31,501 nt of DNA, taken from a virus. The translations under genes and the position numbers were made by a program. Each line of letters starts with the position of its first letter. Positions within the stretch are counted from its first letter, which is position 1. Shown here in pieces: positions 13,230 through 21,839 of the stretch. The notes under the pieces were generated by a model. The model saw nothing but the letters and a program-made list of their open reading frames with translations, did not search any database and was not told the DNA's origin. The stretch covers positions 1-31,501 of IMG/VR virus record IMGVR_UViG_3300046501_000129. One strand, given 5' to 3'.

Positions 13230-13243
13230 GCCAGCAACCCCGC

Positions 13244-14722
13244 ATGGATAAGATTACCCTAGTCAAAATCAACGACATCCACATGAAGGTGGTGTGCGAC
13301 CCGGGCTTGAAAATGGAGCTTGGCGAATTCTTCACCTTTGAGGTTCCCGGCTACAAGCACATGCCAGCCTTCAAGCAGGGTAGATGGGACGGCAAGATCA
13401 AGCTGCTCAATCCGATGATCGGCAACCTTTACGTGGGGCTTCTTCCTCGCGTAAAGGAATTTTGCCAGAAGCGCGATTATGTTCTGGACATCGATCCTGA
13501 TCTAGTCCCGACCGAGAAGGTTCCTCGGGATGTTGGGGATGGCTTGGCAGAACTGTACAAGACCAAGCACAAGCCACGCTGGTATCAGAACGACACGGTG
13601 TTCTATGGTCTGTCGCGCAAGCGTGCGATCTTCCTGTCGGCAACATCATCGGGGAAGAGCTTTTCGATCTATCTGACCACTCGCTATCTGGTCCAGACCG
13701 GGAAGAAAGTCCTGATCATTGTTCCGACCAAGGCCCTCGTACGGCAGATGTCAAAGGATTTCATCGACTATAACAATGGCGTTGATCCTTTCACCATGCA
13801 CCAGATCGAAGGCGGGGTGGACAAGAACGTTGACGCTCAGGTGACAATCTCCACATGGCAGTCGATCTATAAGCAGGATGTCAAGTGGTTCGCCAAGTTC
13901 GAAGGAATCATCGGGGATGAGTGCCATGAATTTAAAGCAAAGAGCTTGATCGAAATCATGGAAAAGACCCCCGAGTGTGAGTACAAGCTTGGCTTTACCG
14001 GGACGCTCGACGGCACCCAGTGCAATCAGATGGTCCTTGAAGGGCTATTCGGGGAAGCCATCCCGATTGTCGATACCAAGACCCTGATCGAAGACGGCAC
14101 CCTCGTTAAGTTCGATATTCAATGCATCGTTGCCGACTACCATCCGACCGTCAAGAAGGTGATGAAGAAGAAGGACTATCAGACCGAAATCGACTTCCTT
14201 GTCCAGTATGAGCCCCGCAACAAGTTCATTCGAAACCTTGCATGGAACCTGAAGGGCAATACCTTGATCCTGTTCCAATTCGTGGACAAGCATGGTAAGG
14301 TATTGGCTGAGATGCTGAAGAAGGAAGGTATCCAAGTCCTTCTGGTGTCTGGTGAGGATTCGACCGACTACCGCGAAAAAGTCCGGGAAATCACCGAAGC
14401 CAATAATAATGTCATTGTCATCGCCTCCTATGGTGTGTTCCAGCGCGGCATTAACATCGTCAATCTCGATAATCTGATCTTTGCTCATCCGTCCAAGTCG
14501 AAGATACGCAACCTTCAGTCCATCGGACGTGTCCTGAGACGCGGTATAAATAATACCAGATCAACCCTCTACGACATCGCCGACGACCTGATGTTCCCCA
14601 ATGACAGTTGGGTGAACCATACCATGCGTCACTTCCGCGAACGTGTCACGACCTACGCCGAAGAAGGGTTTGACTATTCCATCAACAAAATTGAATTGAA
14701 AGACAAAGACATCATCGAATGA
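13244..14722 (+). CDS. uvsW: DNA/RNA helicase UvsW
   Basis: 492 residues, superfamily 2 helicase. After an N-terminal domain of about 100 residues come a Q-like region (PRWYQNDTVFYGL), motif I S-A-T-S-S-G-K-S (132-139), motif II D-E-C-H (about 226-229), motif III GFTGTLDG, and motif VI QSIGRVLRRG near residue 425. Motif II is DECH rather than DEAH/DExD. UvsW unwinds R-loops and branched DNA and helps shift T4 from origin-dependent to recombination-dependent replication. It follows uvsY and overlaps the next gene by four bases. A TATAAATA at 14545-14552 lies inside its 3' part. Confidence 0.93.
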   Translation: MDKITLVKINDIHMKVVCDPGLKMELGEFFTFEVPGYKHMPAFKQGRWDGKIKLLNPMIGNLYVGLLPRVKEFCQKRDYVLDIDPDLVPTEKVPRDVGDGLAELYKTKHKPRWYQNDTVFYGLSRKRAIFLSATSSGKSFSIYLTTRYLVQTGKKVLIIVPTKALVRQMSKDFIDYNNGVDPFTMHQIEGGVDKNVDAQVTISTWQSIYKQDVKWFAKFEGIIGDECHEFKAKSLIEIMEKTPECEYKLGFTGTLDGTQCNQMVLEGLFGEAIPIVDTKTLIEDGTLVKFDIQCIVADYHPTVKKVMKKKDYQTEIDFLVQYEPRNKFIRNLAWNLKGNTLILFQFVDKHGKVLAEMLKKEGIQVLLVSGEDSTDYREKVREITEANNNVIVIASYGVFQRGINIVNLDNLIFAHPSKSKIRNLQSIGRVLRRGINNTRSTLYDIADDLMFPNDSWVNHTMRHFRERVTTYAEEGFDYSINKIELKDKDIIE

Positions 14723-15096
14723 ACGTTTACTACATTAAGCTGAAGAATGGCGAAGAGCTACTTGGCATCCACGACTCCCCGGCAGAACCCGATCTCGAAT
14801 CGACGGATGTCTTCGTACAGGGAGCGATTACCTTTGAGGCTGATCCATCGACCGGAACGGCTATTGCCAAATACTGGATTGCCTATGCCGAACAGAAGGA
14901 TGTCAATATCAGTTTGAATGATACCTATTTCTTCGGCAAGGCGACCGACAAAGCTACTCAGTTTTATCAGTCATTTCTTGAATCGATAAATCAAGAGTCG
15001 ACCGACACAGACGCCTATGAGGGTTTCAATCTTGACGGGATGACCGACGACGATCTGGAACAGATATTCGACCATGGATCAAAGACCCGCCATTGA
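14719..15096 (+). CDS. Unknown protein with possible Sm-like fold, 125 aa
   Basis: Coupled to uvsW by an ATGA overlap. The start YYIKLKNGEELLGIHDSP followed by beta-type segments (VFVQGAITFEADPSTG, AKYWIAYAEQKDVNISLNDTYFFG) recalls small Sm/LSm-like phage proteins, in which a 'KLKnGEEllG' strand opens the barrel. The C-terminal 40 residues are acidic. If the fold is right it may bind RNA or act as an assembly factor; function unknown. No gene follows for 176 bases. Confidence 0.65.
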   Translation: MNVYYIKLKNGEELLGIHDSPAEPDLESTDVFVQGAITFEADPSTGTAIAKYWIAYAEQKDVNISLNDTYFFGKATDKATQFYQSFLESINQESTDTDAYEGFNLDGMTDDDLEQIFDHGSKTRH

Positions 15097-15218
15097 TCCG
15101 ACTGATTCTTTTAACCATCAGTTATAATTATATTTTCAAGCGGTTACCCTGATTATATCACGTTTGGTAAGGTTGTCAAGCGTTAATTTCAATTATTCAA
15201 ATTTATTTTTGAAAGCAC

Positions 15219-15247
15219 TTGACACAACCCTTTGTTTTCATTATAAT
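15219..15247 (+). promoter_or_regulatory. Consensus sigma70-type promoter for gene 55
   Basis: TTGACA (15219-15224), 17 bases, TATAAT (15242-15247): all twelve consensus positions match. AT-rich sequence upstream (15181-15210) could act as an UP element. It lacks the ATAGAG start motif of the early cassettes. The rest of 15097-15218 shows only AT-rich DNA and a second weak TTGTCA-type match. Confidence 0.85.
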
Positions 15248-15272
15248 GTGCATTCCACCATGAGAAAGGATA

Positions 15273-15854
15273 ATGACTGACAATATAGCTATTGAACTTG
15301 CCAAGCCAAGACGTAAACGAAAAGCCCATTATATCAATAATCAAAGTTTTTTGGAAGAACTGGTAAAGCATCGGGATAAATTGAAGATTGCCCGAGATGC
15401 AGGCTTGCCAGAACCGATCCTCCCGGACTATATCGGGAAGTGCTTTCTCCAGATCGCCGAACGATACTCACGCAAGCCGTCCTTCGGTTCCTATGCGTTT
15501 CGTGAAGAGCTAGTCTATGACGCGCTCGAAAATATGATTCTCTATTATGAATCATTCGATCCTGAGAAAGGCAAGAACCCGTTCGCATATTTCACGCAAG
15601 TCACCCACTATGCGTTTCTGCGACGGATCGAAAAAGAAAAGCTTCAGCTTTATCTCAAGTACAAGTCCATCGAAAACTTCATGCTCCAGAACATCAACTC
15701 GGCTGACGTGAATGACGGCAGTCTGAATTCCGAAGTGTTCGACATCAACTCCGAATACATGAACGAATTCGTTCGCGACTTTGAAGCAAGGATGGAAGCC
15801 AAAAAACAGTCCAAGAAGGCGAGCAAGAATAAGGGCGCTCTGGACGTAGACTGA
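15273..15854 (+). CDS. 55: Late transcription sigma factor gp55
   Basis: 193 residues (T4 gp55: 185). It has the recognisable segment LPDYIGKCFLQIAERYSRKPSFGSYAFREELVYDALENMILYYESFDPEKGKNPFAYFTQVTHYAFLRRIEKEK (about 49-123), which is the sigma region 2-like part that binds core polymerase and the late -10 motif. gp55 with the gp45 clamp redirects host polymerase to TATAAATA/CTAAATA promoters. AGAAAGGA precedes the ATG. It stands first in the replication block under a consensus host-type promoter, so it should be made before late genes fire. Confidence 0.93.
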   Translation: MTDNIAIELAKPRRKRKAHYINNQSFLEELVKHRDKLKIARDAGLPEPILPDYIGKCFLQIAERYSRKPSFGSYAFREELVYDALENMILYYESFDPEKGKNPFAYFTQVTHYAFLRRIEKEKLQLYLKYKSIENFMLQNINSADVNDGSLNSEVFDINSEYMNEFVRDFEARMEAKKQSKKASKNKGALDVD

Positions 15855-15864
15855 AGGAATTAGA

Positions 15865-16044
15865 ATGAGTCAGACTAAGAAGTTTATCGATGCAGAAATC
15901 ATCAGATTACACACCCTGATTGAGAAGAACCGAAGAGAGGTTTCCGATAAGGAAAAGATGATCCTCGGGCAGAACCAAGAGATCGGCAAGTTGCAGGAAC
16001 TGGTTCGGGAACTACAGGCAGACTTGGAGAAACTTTCCGCTTGA
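15865..16044 (+). CDS. Small coiled-coil protein between genes 55 and 47, 59 aa
   Basis: Begins at ATG 15865, ten bases after gene 55, with AAGGAAT upstream, and overlaps the TTG start of gene 47 in TTGA. The entire product is a charged heptad-like helix (IIRLHTLIEKNRREV, IGKLQELVRELQADLEKL), so it probably dimerises. Sandwiched in the replication operon, it might associate with gp47/46 or gp55; that is inference. Function unknown. Confidence 0.7.
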   Translation: MSQTKKFIDAEIIRLHTLIEKNRREVSDKEKMILGQNQEIGKLQELVRELQADLEKLSA

Positions 16045-17105
16045 CCAAGGTAGCCATCATTACTGACACACATTTCGGGGCGCGCAATGATGGTCCGGAC
16101 ATTATGGAGAACCAGAAACGGTTCTATACCGACGTGTTCTTCCCGGAACTAGAGCGCAACAAGGTCACCCATGTTCTGCATGGCGGCGATCTGGTGGACC
16201 GACGCAAGTTTGTCAACTTCAAGACCGCCTACGAACTCGAAACGACGCTGATGAAGCCACTGTTCAATGGTGGATACGAAACCCACATCATCGCGGGCAA
16301 CCATGACGTTTCGTATAAGGACACGAACCGGATCAATGCGCTGGATATCCTCTATCGATACGCACCATCGGATAAGCTGAAGATTTACGACAATGACCCA
16401 ACGGTCGTTGGTATAGGCGGGGTTGACTTCCTCCTGACACCGTGGCTCTGCGATGAGAACCGGGAAAGTAGTCTGAAGACGATTGCCGAAAGTCAGGCAT
16501 CCGTGGTGCTAGGTCACTTTGAAATTACCGGCTTTGAGATGGATGGCGGACAGATTTGCGTTCATGGTCTGGACAAATCAATTTTTGGAAAATTCGATTC
16601 TGTCTGGTCTGGACACTTCCATAATCCGTCCGAATATGCTAATATCAAATATCTTGGCGCACCCTACGAGATGACATGGTCAGACTACAACGGCAAGCGC
16701 GGTTTCCACATCTTCGACACCGACACCCGGGAATTGCAGTTCATCCAGAACCCGTTCCGGATGTTCCACAAAATCTACTATGACGACACCGAAATGTCGA
16801 TTGACGACGTTCAGGCTTTGGACGTTTCGACCATTGCCGGTAAGGCGATCAAGCTGATGGTGCGGCGCAAGAACAACCCTTACATCTTCGACATCCTGCT
16901 TGACAAGATCGCCGAAGCAGGCGCGCTCGACGTGAAGATCATTGATGAAACCATGCGGATCGTCCATGACGAAGCACAGGTGATCGATGAAGCCGAAGAC
17001 ACCCCCACAATCATCAAGAAGTATGTTGAGACCATCGAAGTCAAGGCGGACAAGGCTCGCGTCAACGACCTGTTGCAAAACCTTTACAAGGAAGCGTTCC
17101 AATGA
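16041..17105 (+). CDS. 47: Recombination endonuclease subunit gp47 (Mre11-like)
   Basis: 354 residues (T4: 339), TTG start overlapping the previous stop. Metallophosphoesterase motifs are intact: ITDTHFG (Asp9, His11), HGGDLVDRR (Asp50), AGNHD (Asn87, His88), then GHFEITG and SGHFHN. With gp46 it forms the phage Mre11-Rad50 complex, which resects double-strand ends for recombination-dependent replication and host DNA degradation. It overlaps the next start by four bases. The gene order 55-47-46 is as in T4. Confidence 0.95.
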   Translation: MTKVAIITDTHFGARNDGPDIMENQKRFYTDVFFPELERNKVTHVLHGGDLVDRRKFVNFKTAYELETTLMKPLFNGGYETHIIAGNHDVSYKDTNRINALDILYRYAPSDKLKIYDNDPTVVGIGGVDFLLTPWLCDENRESSLKTIAESQASVVLGHFEITGFEMDGGQICVHGLDKSIFGKFDSVWSGHFHNPSEYANIKYLGAPYEMTWSDYNGKRGFHIFDTDTRELQFIQNPFRMFHKIYYDDTEMSIDDVQALDVSTIAGKAIKLMVRRKNNPYIFDILLDKIAEAGALDVKIIDETMRIVHDEAQVIDEAEDTPTIIKKYVETIEVKADKARVNDLLQNLYKEAFQ

Positions 17106-17281
17106 CGGACGACCAAGAATACATCACCGCCGAAGCTCTTGCTGAATTTCTATTGGAAGTCGGCGACCGCCGACTCCTGATCAAACGCTACATTAGCGAA
17201 TCGACGTTTGTTCCTGAAGTGCATGTGGTTCTCCCGATGTCAGTCAAGACGGAAAACCAGCCAACGGGTAGGGTGGTCTAA
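17102..17281 (+). CDS. Small unknown protein between genes 47 and 46, 59 aa
   Basis: Starts in an ATGA overlap with gene 47 and ends 11 bases before gene 46. The product is acidic at the N-terminus (MTDDQEYITAEALAEFLLEVGD), then has a beta-like LIKRYISESTFVPEVHVVLPM. No motif recognised. T4 also carries small unknown genes around 46/47, but correspondence cannot be shown. Function unknown. Confidence 0.7.
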   Translation: MTDDQEYITAEALAEFLLEVGDRRLLIKRYISESTFVPEVHVVLPMSVKTENQPTGRVV

Positions 17282-17292
17282 AAGGAACACTC

Positions 17293-19008
17293 ATGATTAT
17301 TTTCAAAACCCTTCGATATAAGAATTTCCTAAGTACCGGCAACTACTTCACAGAAATCGACATCGACAAGGTTCCAAAGACCATCGTTCGTGGTGTAAAT
17401 GGTGCTGGTAAGTCTACGATGCTGGACGCCCTATGTTTCGTGTTGTTCAACAAACCGTTCCGGAACATCAACAAACCTCAGTTGGTTTCGAGCGTCAACC
17501 AGCGTGACATGGTCGTGGAAATCGAGTTCTCAGCCAATCAGGTTGACTACAAGATTGTCCGGGGCATCAAGCCGAACATCTTCGAAATCTACCAGAACGG
17601 CACCCTGCTTAATCAGGACGCCGACGCAAAGGACTATCAGGCGGTCATCGAACAATCTATTCTGAAAATGAATATGAAGTCGTTCGCTCAGATCGTCGTT
17701 CTCGGTTCTGCATCGTTCACCCCGTTCATGCAGTTGCCAACCCCGAAGCGCCGGGAAGTGATCGAAGACTTGCTGGACATTCAGGTGTTCACCGCCATGA
17801 ACGTCCTCCTGAAGAAGCGGATCGACGCCAACAAGGAAGCCGTCAAAGACCTGAAGTACGAGATGGACTTGCTTGAAGGCAAGATCGACTCGGCAACCCG
17901 GTTCAATGAATCGATCCGGGTTCGCAACGAAGACGAGCTATCCAATCTTCGTGCCAAGATTGAAGACTTCAATCAGGACATCGATTCGATGACTGACATC
18001 ATTGCCGACATGCAGGACCGGGTGACCGCCTTGCTGAAGCAGATGGAAGATGTTGGCTACAGCGACACCAAGCTGAACAAGCTGAAGACCCTTGAGAACC
18101 AGCTAAACACAAAGGTCAAAGGCTTCCAGAAGGAAATCAAATTCTATTCTGAGAACGACAATTGCCCGACCTGTAAGCAGTCGATTGAGTCCCACTTCAA
18201 GGCTGACGAGATTACCGACCGGGAATGCAAGGTCAAGGAAATCCAAGACAGTTTCGAGTTGCTGAACCAAGAGATTGACACGGCTAATTCGAAACTAAAA
18301 CAAGTTAGCGACATCCAGAAAGAAATTTCGAAGTTACAGCTTGACATTGCCAAGGAGAATGCTAGTATAGCGGTTCTCCGAAAGTCTGCTGATTCGACGC
18401 AACGCGAACTTGACGTTGCGACCAAACGTCAAAAGTCTGAAGACCTAGTTGACGTGGCGATCCTGAACAAGGATTTGAACAACAAGCACGATCAGCAAAC
18501 CGCCAACTTCGAAGACCGGGAAGTCCTGTCGGTCGCCTCTTCTCTCTTGAAGGATGGCGGCATCAAGGCGGCAATCATCAAACAGTACATACCGGTGATC
18601 AACTCACTGGCAAACAAGTACCTTGAAAAGCTGGAATTCTTCGTGAATTTCGAGCTAGATGAGAACTTCAGCGAAACGATCAAGTCACGTCACCGCGACG
18701 TGTTCAGCTATGCGTCATTCTCCGAAGGCGAAAAGGCGAAGATCGACCTTGCACTCCTGATGACATGGCGCGACGTATCCCGGCTACGCTCTTCCATGAG
18801 CACCAACCTTCTCATCCTTGATGAAGTCTTCGACGGCTCCCTTGATTCCAGCGGAAGCGAACTGCTGATGGAAATCTTCAGTTCTCTAGGAGAGACGACC
18901 AACATCTTCGTCATTTCCCACAAAAATGATCAACTCAGTGAAAGATTCGACCGGACCATAACCTTTGAAAAGGAAAAGGGTTTCTCTCGGATCAAAGAGG
19001 ACAAATAG
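17293..19008 (+). CDS. 46: Recombination endonuclease subunit gp46 (Rad50/SbcC-like)
   Basis: 571 residues (T4: 560). Walker A G-V-N-G-A-G-K-S-T (34-42), long coiled coil broken by a zinc hook C-P-T-C at about 291-294, ABC signature S-F-S-E-G-E-K near 475-481, and Walker B LLILDEVFDGSLD near 505-518, followed by the His switch VISHK. ATPase partner of gp47 in DNA end processing. AAAGGAAC precedes the ATG. The next gene begins two bases after its stop. Confidence 0.96.
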   Translation: MIIFKTLRYKNFLSTGNYFTEIDIDKVPKTIVRGVNGAGKSTMLDALCFVLFNKPFRNINKPQLVSSVNQRDMVVEIEFSANQVDYKIVRGIKPNIFEIYQNGTLLNQDADAKDYQAVIEQSILKMNMKSFAQIVVLGSASFTPFMQLPTPKRREVIEDLLDIQVFTAMNVLLKKRIDANKEAVKDLKYEMDLLEGKIDSATRFNESIRVRNEDELSNLRAKIEDFNQDIDSMTDIIADMQDRVTALLKQMEDVGYSDTKLNKLKTLENQLNTKVKGFQKEIKFYSENDNCPTCKQSIESHFKADEITDRECKVKEIQDSFELLNQEIDTANSKLKQVSDIQKEISKLQLDIAKENASIAVLRKSADSTQRELDVATKRQKSEDLVDVAILNKDLNNKHDQQTANFEDREVLSVASSLLKDGGIKAAIIKQYIPVINSLANKYLEKLEFFVNFELDENFSETIKSRHRDVFSYASFSEGEKAKIDLALLMTWRDVSRLRSSMSTNLLILDEVFDGSLDSSGSELLMEIFSSLGETTNIFVISHKNDQLSERFDRTITFEKEKGFSRIKEDK

Positions 19009-19010
19009 TC

Positions 19011-20003
19011 TTGAGTGACCTTAAAGCTCAATTTTCCACCGAAGAACTTCGCCACAAGAAACTTTTTGTGGCAACGCCGATGTACGGTGGCATGTGTACC
19101 GGGGTTTACTCCCGGGCAATCACCGAACTATCGATGTTCTTCACCCAACATGGCATCCCGGTTCAGTTCTACTTCATCTTCAACGAATCGCTTATCCAGC
19201 GTGCCCGCAATTATTGCGTAGATGAATTTCTCCGTTCCGACTGCACCCACATGCTGTTCATCGACGCTGACATCAGCTTCAATTTTCAAGACGTGCTGAC
19301 CCTCCTGTATCTCTGCGATGAAGGAACCGGCTACGACATCATCTGTGGACCGTATCCGAAGAAGGTCATCGCCTTTGAAAAGATCGTCAAGGCAGTTCAA
19401 TCGGGCACCGTCACCAACCCGCATGACCTTGAAAATTATGTTGGGGACTTCGTTTTTAACTTGGCAAACGGGGCGACATCGTTTAAAATAGACGAACCCG
19501 TTGAAGTGTTGGAAGCGGGCACCGGCTTCATGATGATTCATAAGTCTGTGTTTGCCACCTACGCTTCCAAGCTCCCCCATGGCTACTATCGTCCTGACCA
19601 CGTACGCACCGCGTCGTTCGATGGCTCGCGCGAAGTCTATGCCTACTTTGATTGTGAAATCGACCGGGGACGCACCGACACTGAGATCAACAAGCTTCTG
19701 GCGGCTGTCATGAACGCTGGCGACGTTAAGGCGCTGAAGTCAGTCAAGAAGCAGATTGTTGATCTGAAGCAGCGGGAACAAGCCGCCTCCAAGCGGTATC
19801 TATCCGAAGACTACCTGTTTTGCCAGAACGCTCGCAAGATCGGTCTGAAGGTTTGGGTATGTCCTTGGATGCAGCTCACCCATGTCGGCACCTATCACTT
19901 CAAGGGTTCCATCCCGCATCTGGCTTCGATTTCGGCAAGCATCACCGCTACCGCAGAATCGACGCCGTCATTTTATGATAAAGAAGATACAACTCAAGCA
20001 TGA
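19011..20003 (+). CDS. Glycosyltransferase-like protein, 330 aa (TTG start)
   Basis: TTG start at 19011 with AAAGAGG upstream. The fold pattern is GT-A: KLFVATPMYGGMCTGVY, an RARNYCVDEFLRSDCTHMLFIDADISF segment with D-A-D at 85-87 (metal/nucleotide-sugar binding), CGPYPKK, GTGFMMI, and a late LSEDYLFCQNARKIGLKVW with the catalytic-type acidic pair, then THVGTYHF. Family-level substrate is unknown; DNA bases, virion proteins or host glycans are all possible. It sits between 46 and 45, where T4 has small unrelated genes, and overlaps gene 45 by four bases, so it is co-expressed with the replisome. Confidence 0.72.
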   Translation: MSDLKAQFSTEELRHKKLFVATPMYGGMCTGVYSRAITELSMFFTQHGIPVQFYFIFNESLIQRARNYCVDEFLRSDCTHMLFIDADISFNFQDVLTLLYLCDEGTGYDIICGPYPKKVIAFEKIVKAVQSGTVTNPHDLENYVGDFVFNLANGATSFKIDEPVEVLEAGTGFMMIHKSVFATYASKLPHGYYRPDHVRTASFDGSREVYAYFDCEIDRGRTDTEINKLLAAVMNAGDVKALKSVKKQIVDLKQREQAASKRYLSEDYLFCQNARKIGLKVWVCPWMQLTHVGTYHFKGSIPHLASISASITATAESTPSFYDKEDTTQA

Positions 20004-20665
20004 AATTCAAAGATAACACAATCTCGGTCCTGAAGAATTTTTCGACCATTAACCCTTCCGTCATGTTGCGGAAGGGGAACCTTATCAAGACCGTGTCCCC
20101 GCAAAAGGACGTGATGGCAGTCTCGACTATTGAAGAAGAGATTGACGGCGATGCCGGTATCTATAACATCTCACAGTTCCTTTCGTCGTTGACCCTGTTC
20201 AATGATCCGGAAATTCGTTTTGATAATGGTTTCTTCTCCATCTCGGATGGTAAGCGTTCGATCAATTACACATATGCCGCCGAAAACCTGATCCTCTCCC
20301 CGAAGAAGGACAGTCTGCCGGTTGGCGATGTGCATACTGAGTTCGACATCAGCTATGCAGAAATTAAAAATCTGATCAACGCTAGTTCGGTCTTGCAATT
20401 GCCCGACATTCAGATTACCAGCATTGACGACGGTCAGGTTCGCATCTCCACTACGGATAAGAAGAACCCGACGACCAACGTCTACAGTGTCGTCCTCCCG
20501 GCGACCGTCCATGGCGAGATCGGTAAGAAGATCGAAATCGCCACTACCAAGCTTAAATTATTGCAAGGCGACTACCACGTCTCGATTGGTCAAACCATCG
20601 TTGAATGGAAGACCGACACCGTCACCTATTGGATCGCCGTCGAAACCCCTGACAGGAAACGCTAA
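20000..20665 (+). CDS. 45: DNA polymerase sliding clamp gp45
   Basis: 221 residues (T4: 228). Starts MKFKDNTISVLKNFSTINPSVML, the typical gp45 opening, with clamp-like repeating beta segments (INYTYAAENLILSP, FDISYAEIKNLINASSVLQLPDIQI). Trimeric ring that tethers gp43 and, with gp55, activates late transcription. Overlaps the glycosyltransferase-like gene by four bases and precedes the loader genes, as in T4. Confidence 0.94.
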   Translation: MKFKDNTISVLKNFSTINPSVMLRKGNLIKTVSPQKDVMAVSTIEEEIDGDAGIYNISQFLSSLTLFNDPEIRFDNGFFSISDGKRSINYTYAAENLILSPKKDSLPVGDVHTEFDISYAEIKNLINASSVLQLPDIQITSIDDGQVRISTTDKKNPTTNVYSVVLPATVHGEIGKKIEIATTKLKLLQGDYHVSIGQTIVEWKTDTVTYWIAVETPDRKR

Positions 20666-20668
20666 AAT

Positions 20669-20896
20669 ATGACACCTACCCCCGCCCCCATTCCTCCGTC
20701 TCGCATCTACATCACCGAAAGTCTCGCCACTGGTATCTACTCCGTCATCAAGACGGCAGCGGATCGCGGGGCATTCAAGCTAGAAGAATACGGCGCTGTT
20801 GCCAGTGTGATCGGCGAATTCAACCACGCCCTACAGAACAACCGCTTGCCCACCCCCGCAGTCGAAAACATCCCGGAAACTGAAGAAAAGGAATAA
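20669..20896 (+). CDS. Small unknown protein between genes 45 and 44, 75 aa
   Basis: Starts three bases after gene 45 and ends four bases before gene 44's TTG. The product has a Pro-rich start (TPTPAPIPPSR), a helical middle (GIYSVIKTAADRGAFKLEEYGAVASVIGEFNHALQ) and an acidic end (ENIPETEEKE). The initiation site is weak, so it may be coupled to gene 45. No family recognised. Function unknown. Confidence 0.7.
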   Translation: MTPTPAPIPPSRIYITESLATGIYSVIKTAADRGAFKLEEYGAVASVIGEFNHALQNNRLPTPAVENIPETEEKE

Positions 20897-20900
20897 TTCA

Positions 20901-21839
20901 TTGTCAGAATATCTTTGGAGCGAAATCTATCGCCCGGTTAAGATTGCTGATGTCATCCTTCCTTCGGAGTTGAGCAAGTCCTTTCAGAAGATGGTGGACG
21001 AAGGTGACTTGCCCAACATGACCTTTGCGGGTTCGTGTGGTATCGGTAAGAGCACCGTTGCCAGCGCCTTGCTTGAGGAAATCGGGGCGGACTACATTCG
21101 CCTGAACGGTTCAACCCAAGGCATCGACGCCCTTCGCAACGAGATCACCACATTCGCTTCGACCGTCTCCTTTACAGGCGGTCGTAAGTTTGTGATCATC
21201 GAAGAAGCCGATGGTATGACCGCCAAGCTTCAGGAAGGCTTGCGTGACTTCATGGAAGGCTTTTCCGCCAACTGTGGTTTCATCCTCACCGCCAACCACA
21301 TCAACAAGATCACCGACGCCCTTCAATCGCGTTGTCCTCCGGTATCCTTCAAGGTTCCGAAGGCTGAACGCCCGAAGATCGCCGCAACCTTCTTTGCTCG
21401 GGTTGAGCATATCCTGAACGATCAGGGTGTGCCCTACGATAAGAAGGTGCTTGCCGAAGTGGTCCAGCGGTTCTTCCCGGACTTCCGCAAGACCCTGAAC
21501 GTTCTTCAGCGCTATTCCCGGACCGGTTCGGTTGATGTCGGCATTCTGTCGGCTGGTGCCTCCACCGAGAACGTCACCACCCTTGTCAAGTTTCTTCGTG
21601 ACAAGAACTTCACCGATATGCGCAAGTGGATCGCCGAACATTCGGACATCGATTCGGCGGACCTGTATCGGGCGCTCTACGATACCCTTCCAGAGTTCCT
21701 GAGTGGCACCGCATCCGTTGCCTCGGCAATCATCGTCCTTGCCGACTACCAGTACAAGGAAGCATTTGTGGCAAACTCGGAAATCAACCGGGTGGCGGCT
21801 ATGGTGTCTCTGATGGCGGAATGCAGTTGGAGGGAATAA
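20901..21839 (+). CDS. 44: Clamp loader large subunit gp44
   Basis: 312 residues (T4: 319), TTG start preceded by AAAAGGAA. AAA+ features: W-x-E-x-Y-R-P start, Walker A G-S-C-G-I-G-K-S-T (44-52), Walker B V-I-I-E-E-A-D (near 97-103), sensor I ILTANH, and the S-R-C motif carrying the trans-acting arginine (near 142-144). Walker B begins E-E rather than the usual D-E. Four copies with one gp62 open and load the gp45 ring using ATP. Gene order 45-44-62 is canonical. Confidence 0.95.
   Translation: MSEYLWSEIYRPVKIADVILPSELSKSFQKMVDEGDLPNMTFAGSCGIGKSTVASALLEEIGADYIRLNGSTQGIDALRNEITTFASTVSFTGGRKFVIIEEADGMTAKLQEGLRDFMEGFSANCGFILTANHINKITDALQSRCPPVSFKVPKAERPKIAATFFARVEHILNDQGVPYDKKVLAEVVQRFFPDFRKTLNVLQRYSRTGSVDVGILSAGASTENVTTLVKFLRDKNFTDMRKWIAEHSDIDSADLYRALYDTLPEFLSGTASVASAIIVLADYQYKEAFVANSEINRVAAMVSLMAECSWRE

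Noticed and set aside
19011-20003. Claim that this phage glycosylates its DNA
   Set aside because: The glycosyltransferase-like gene alone does not show it; no base hydroxymethylase is visible in the window.
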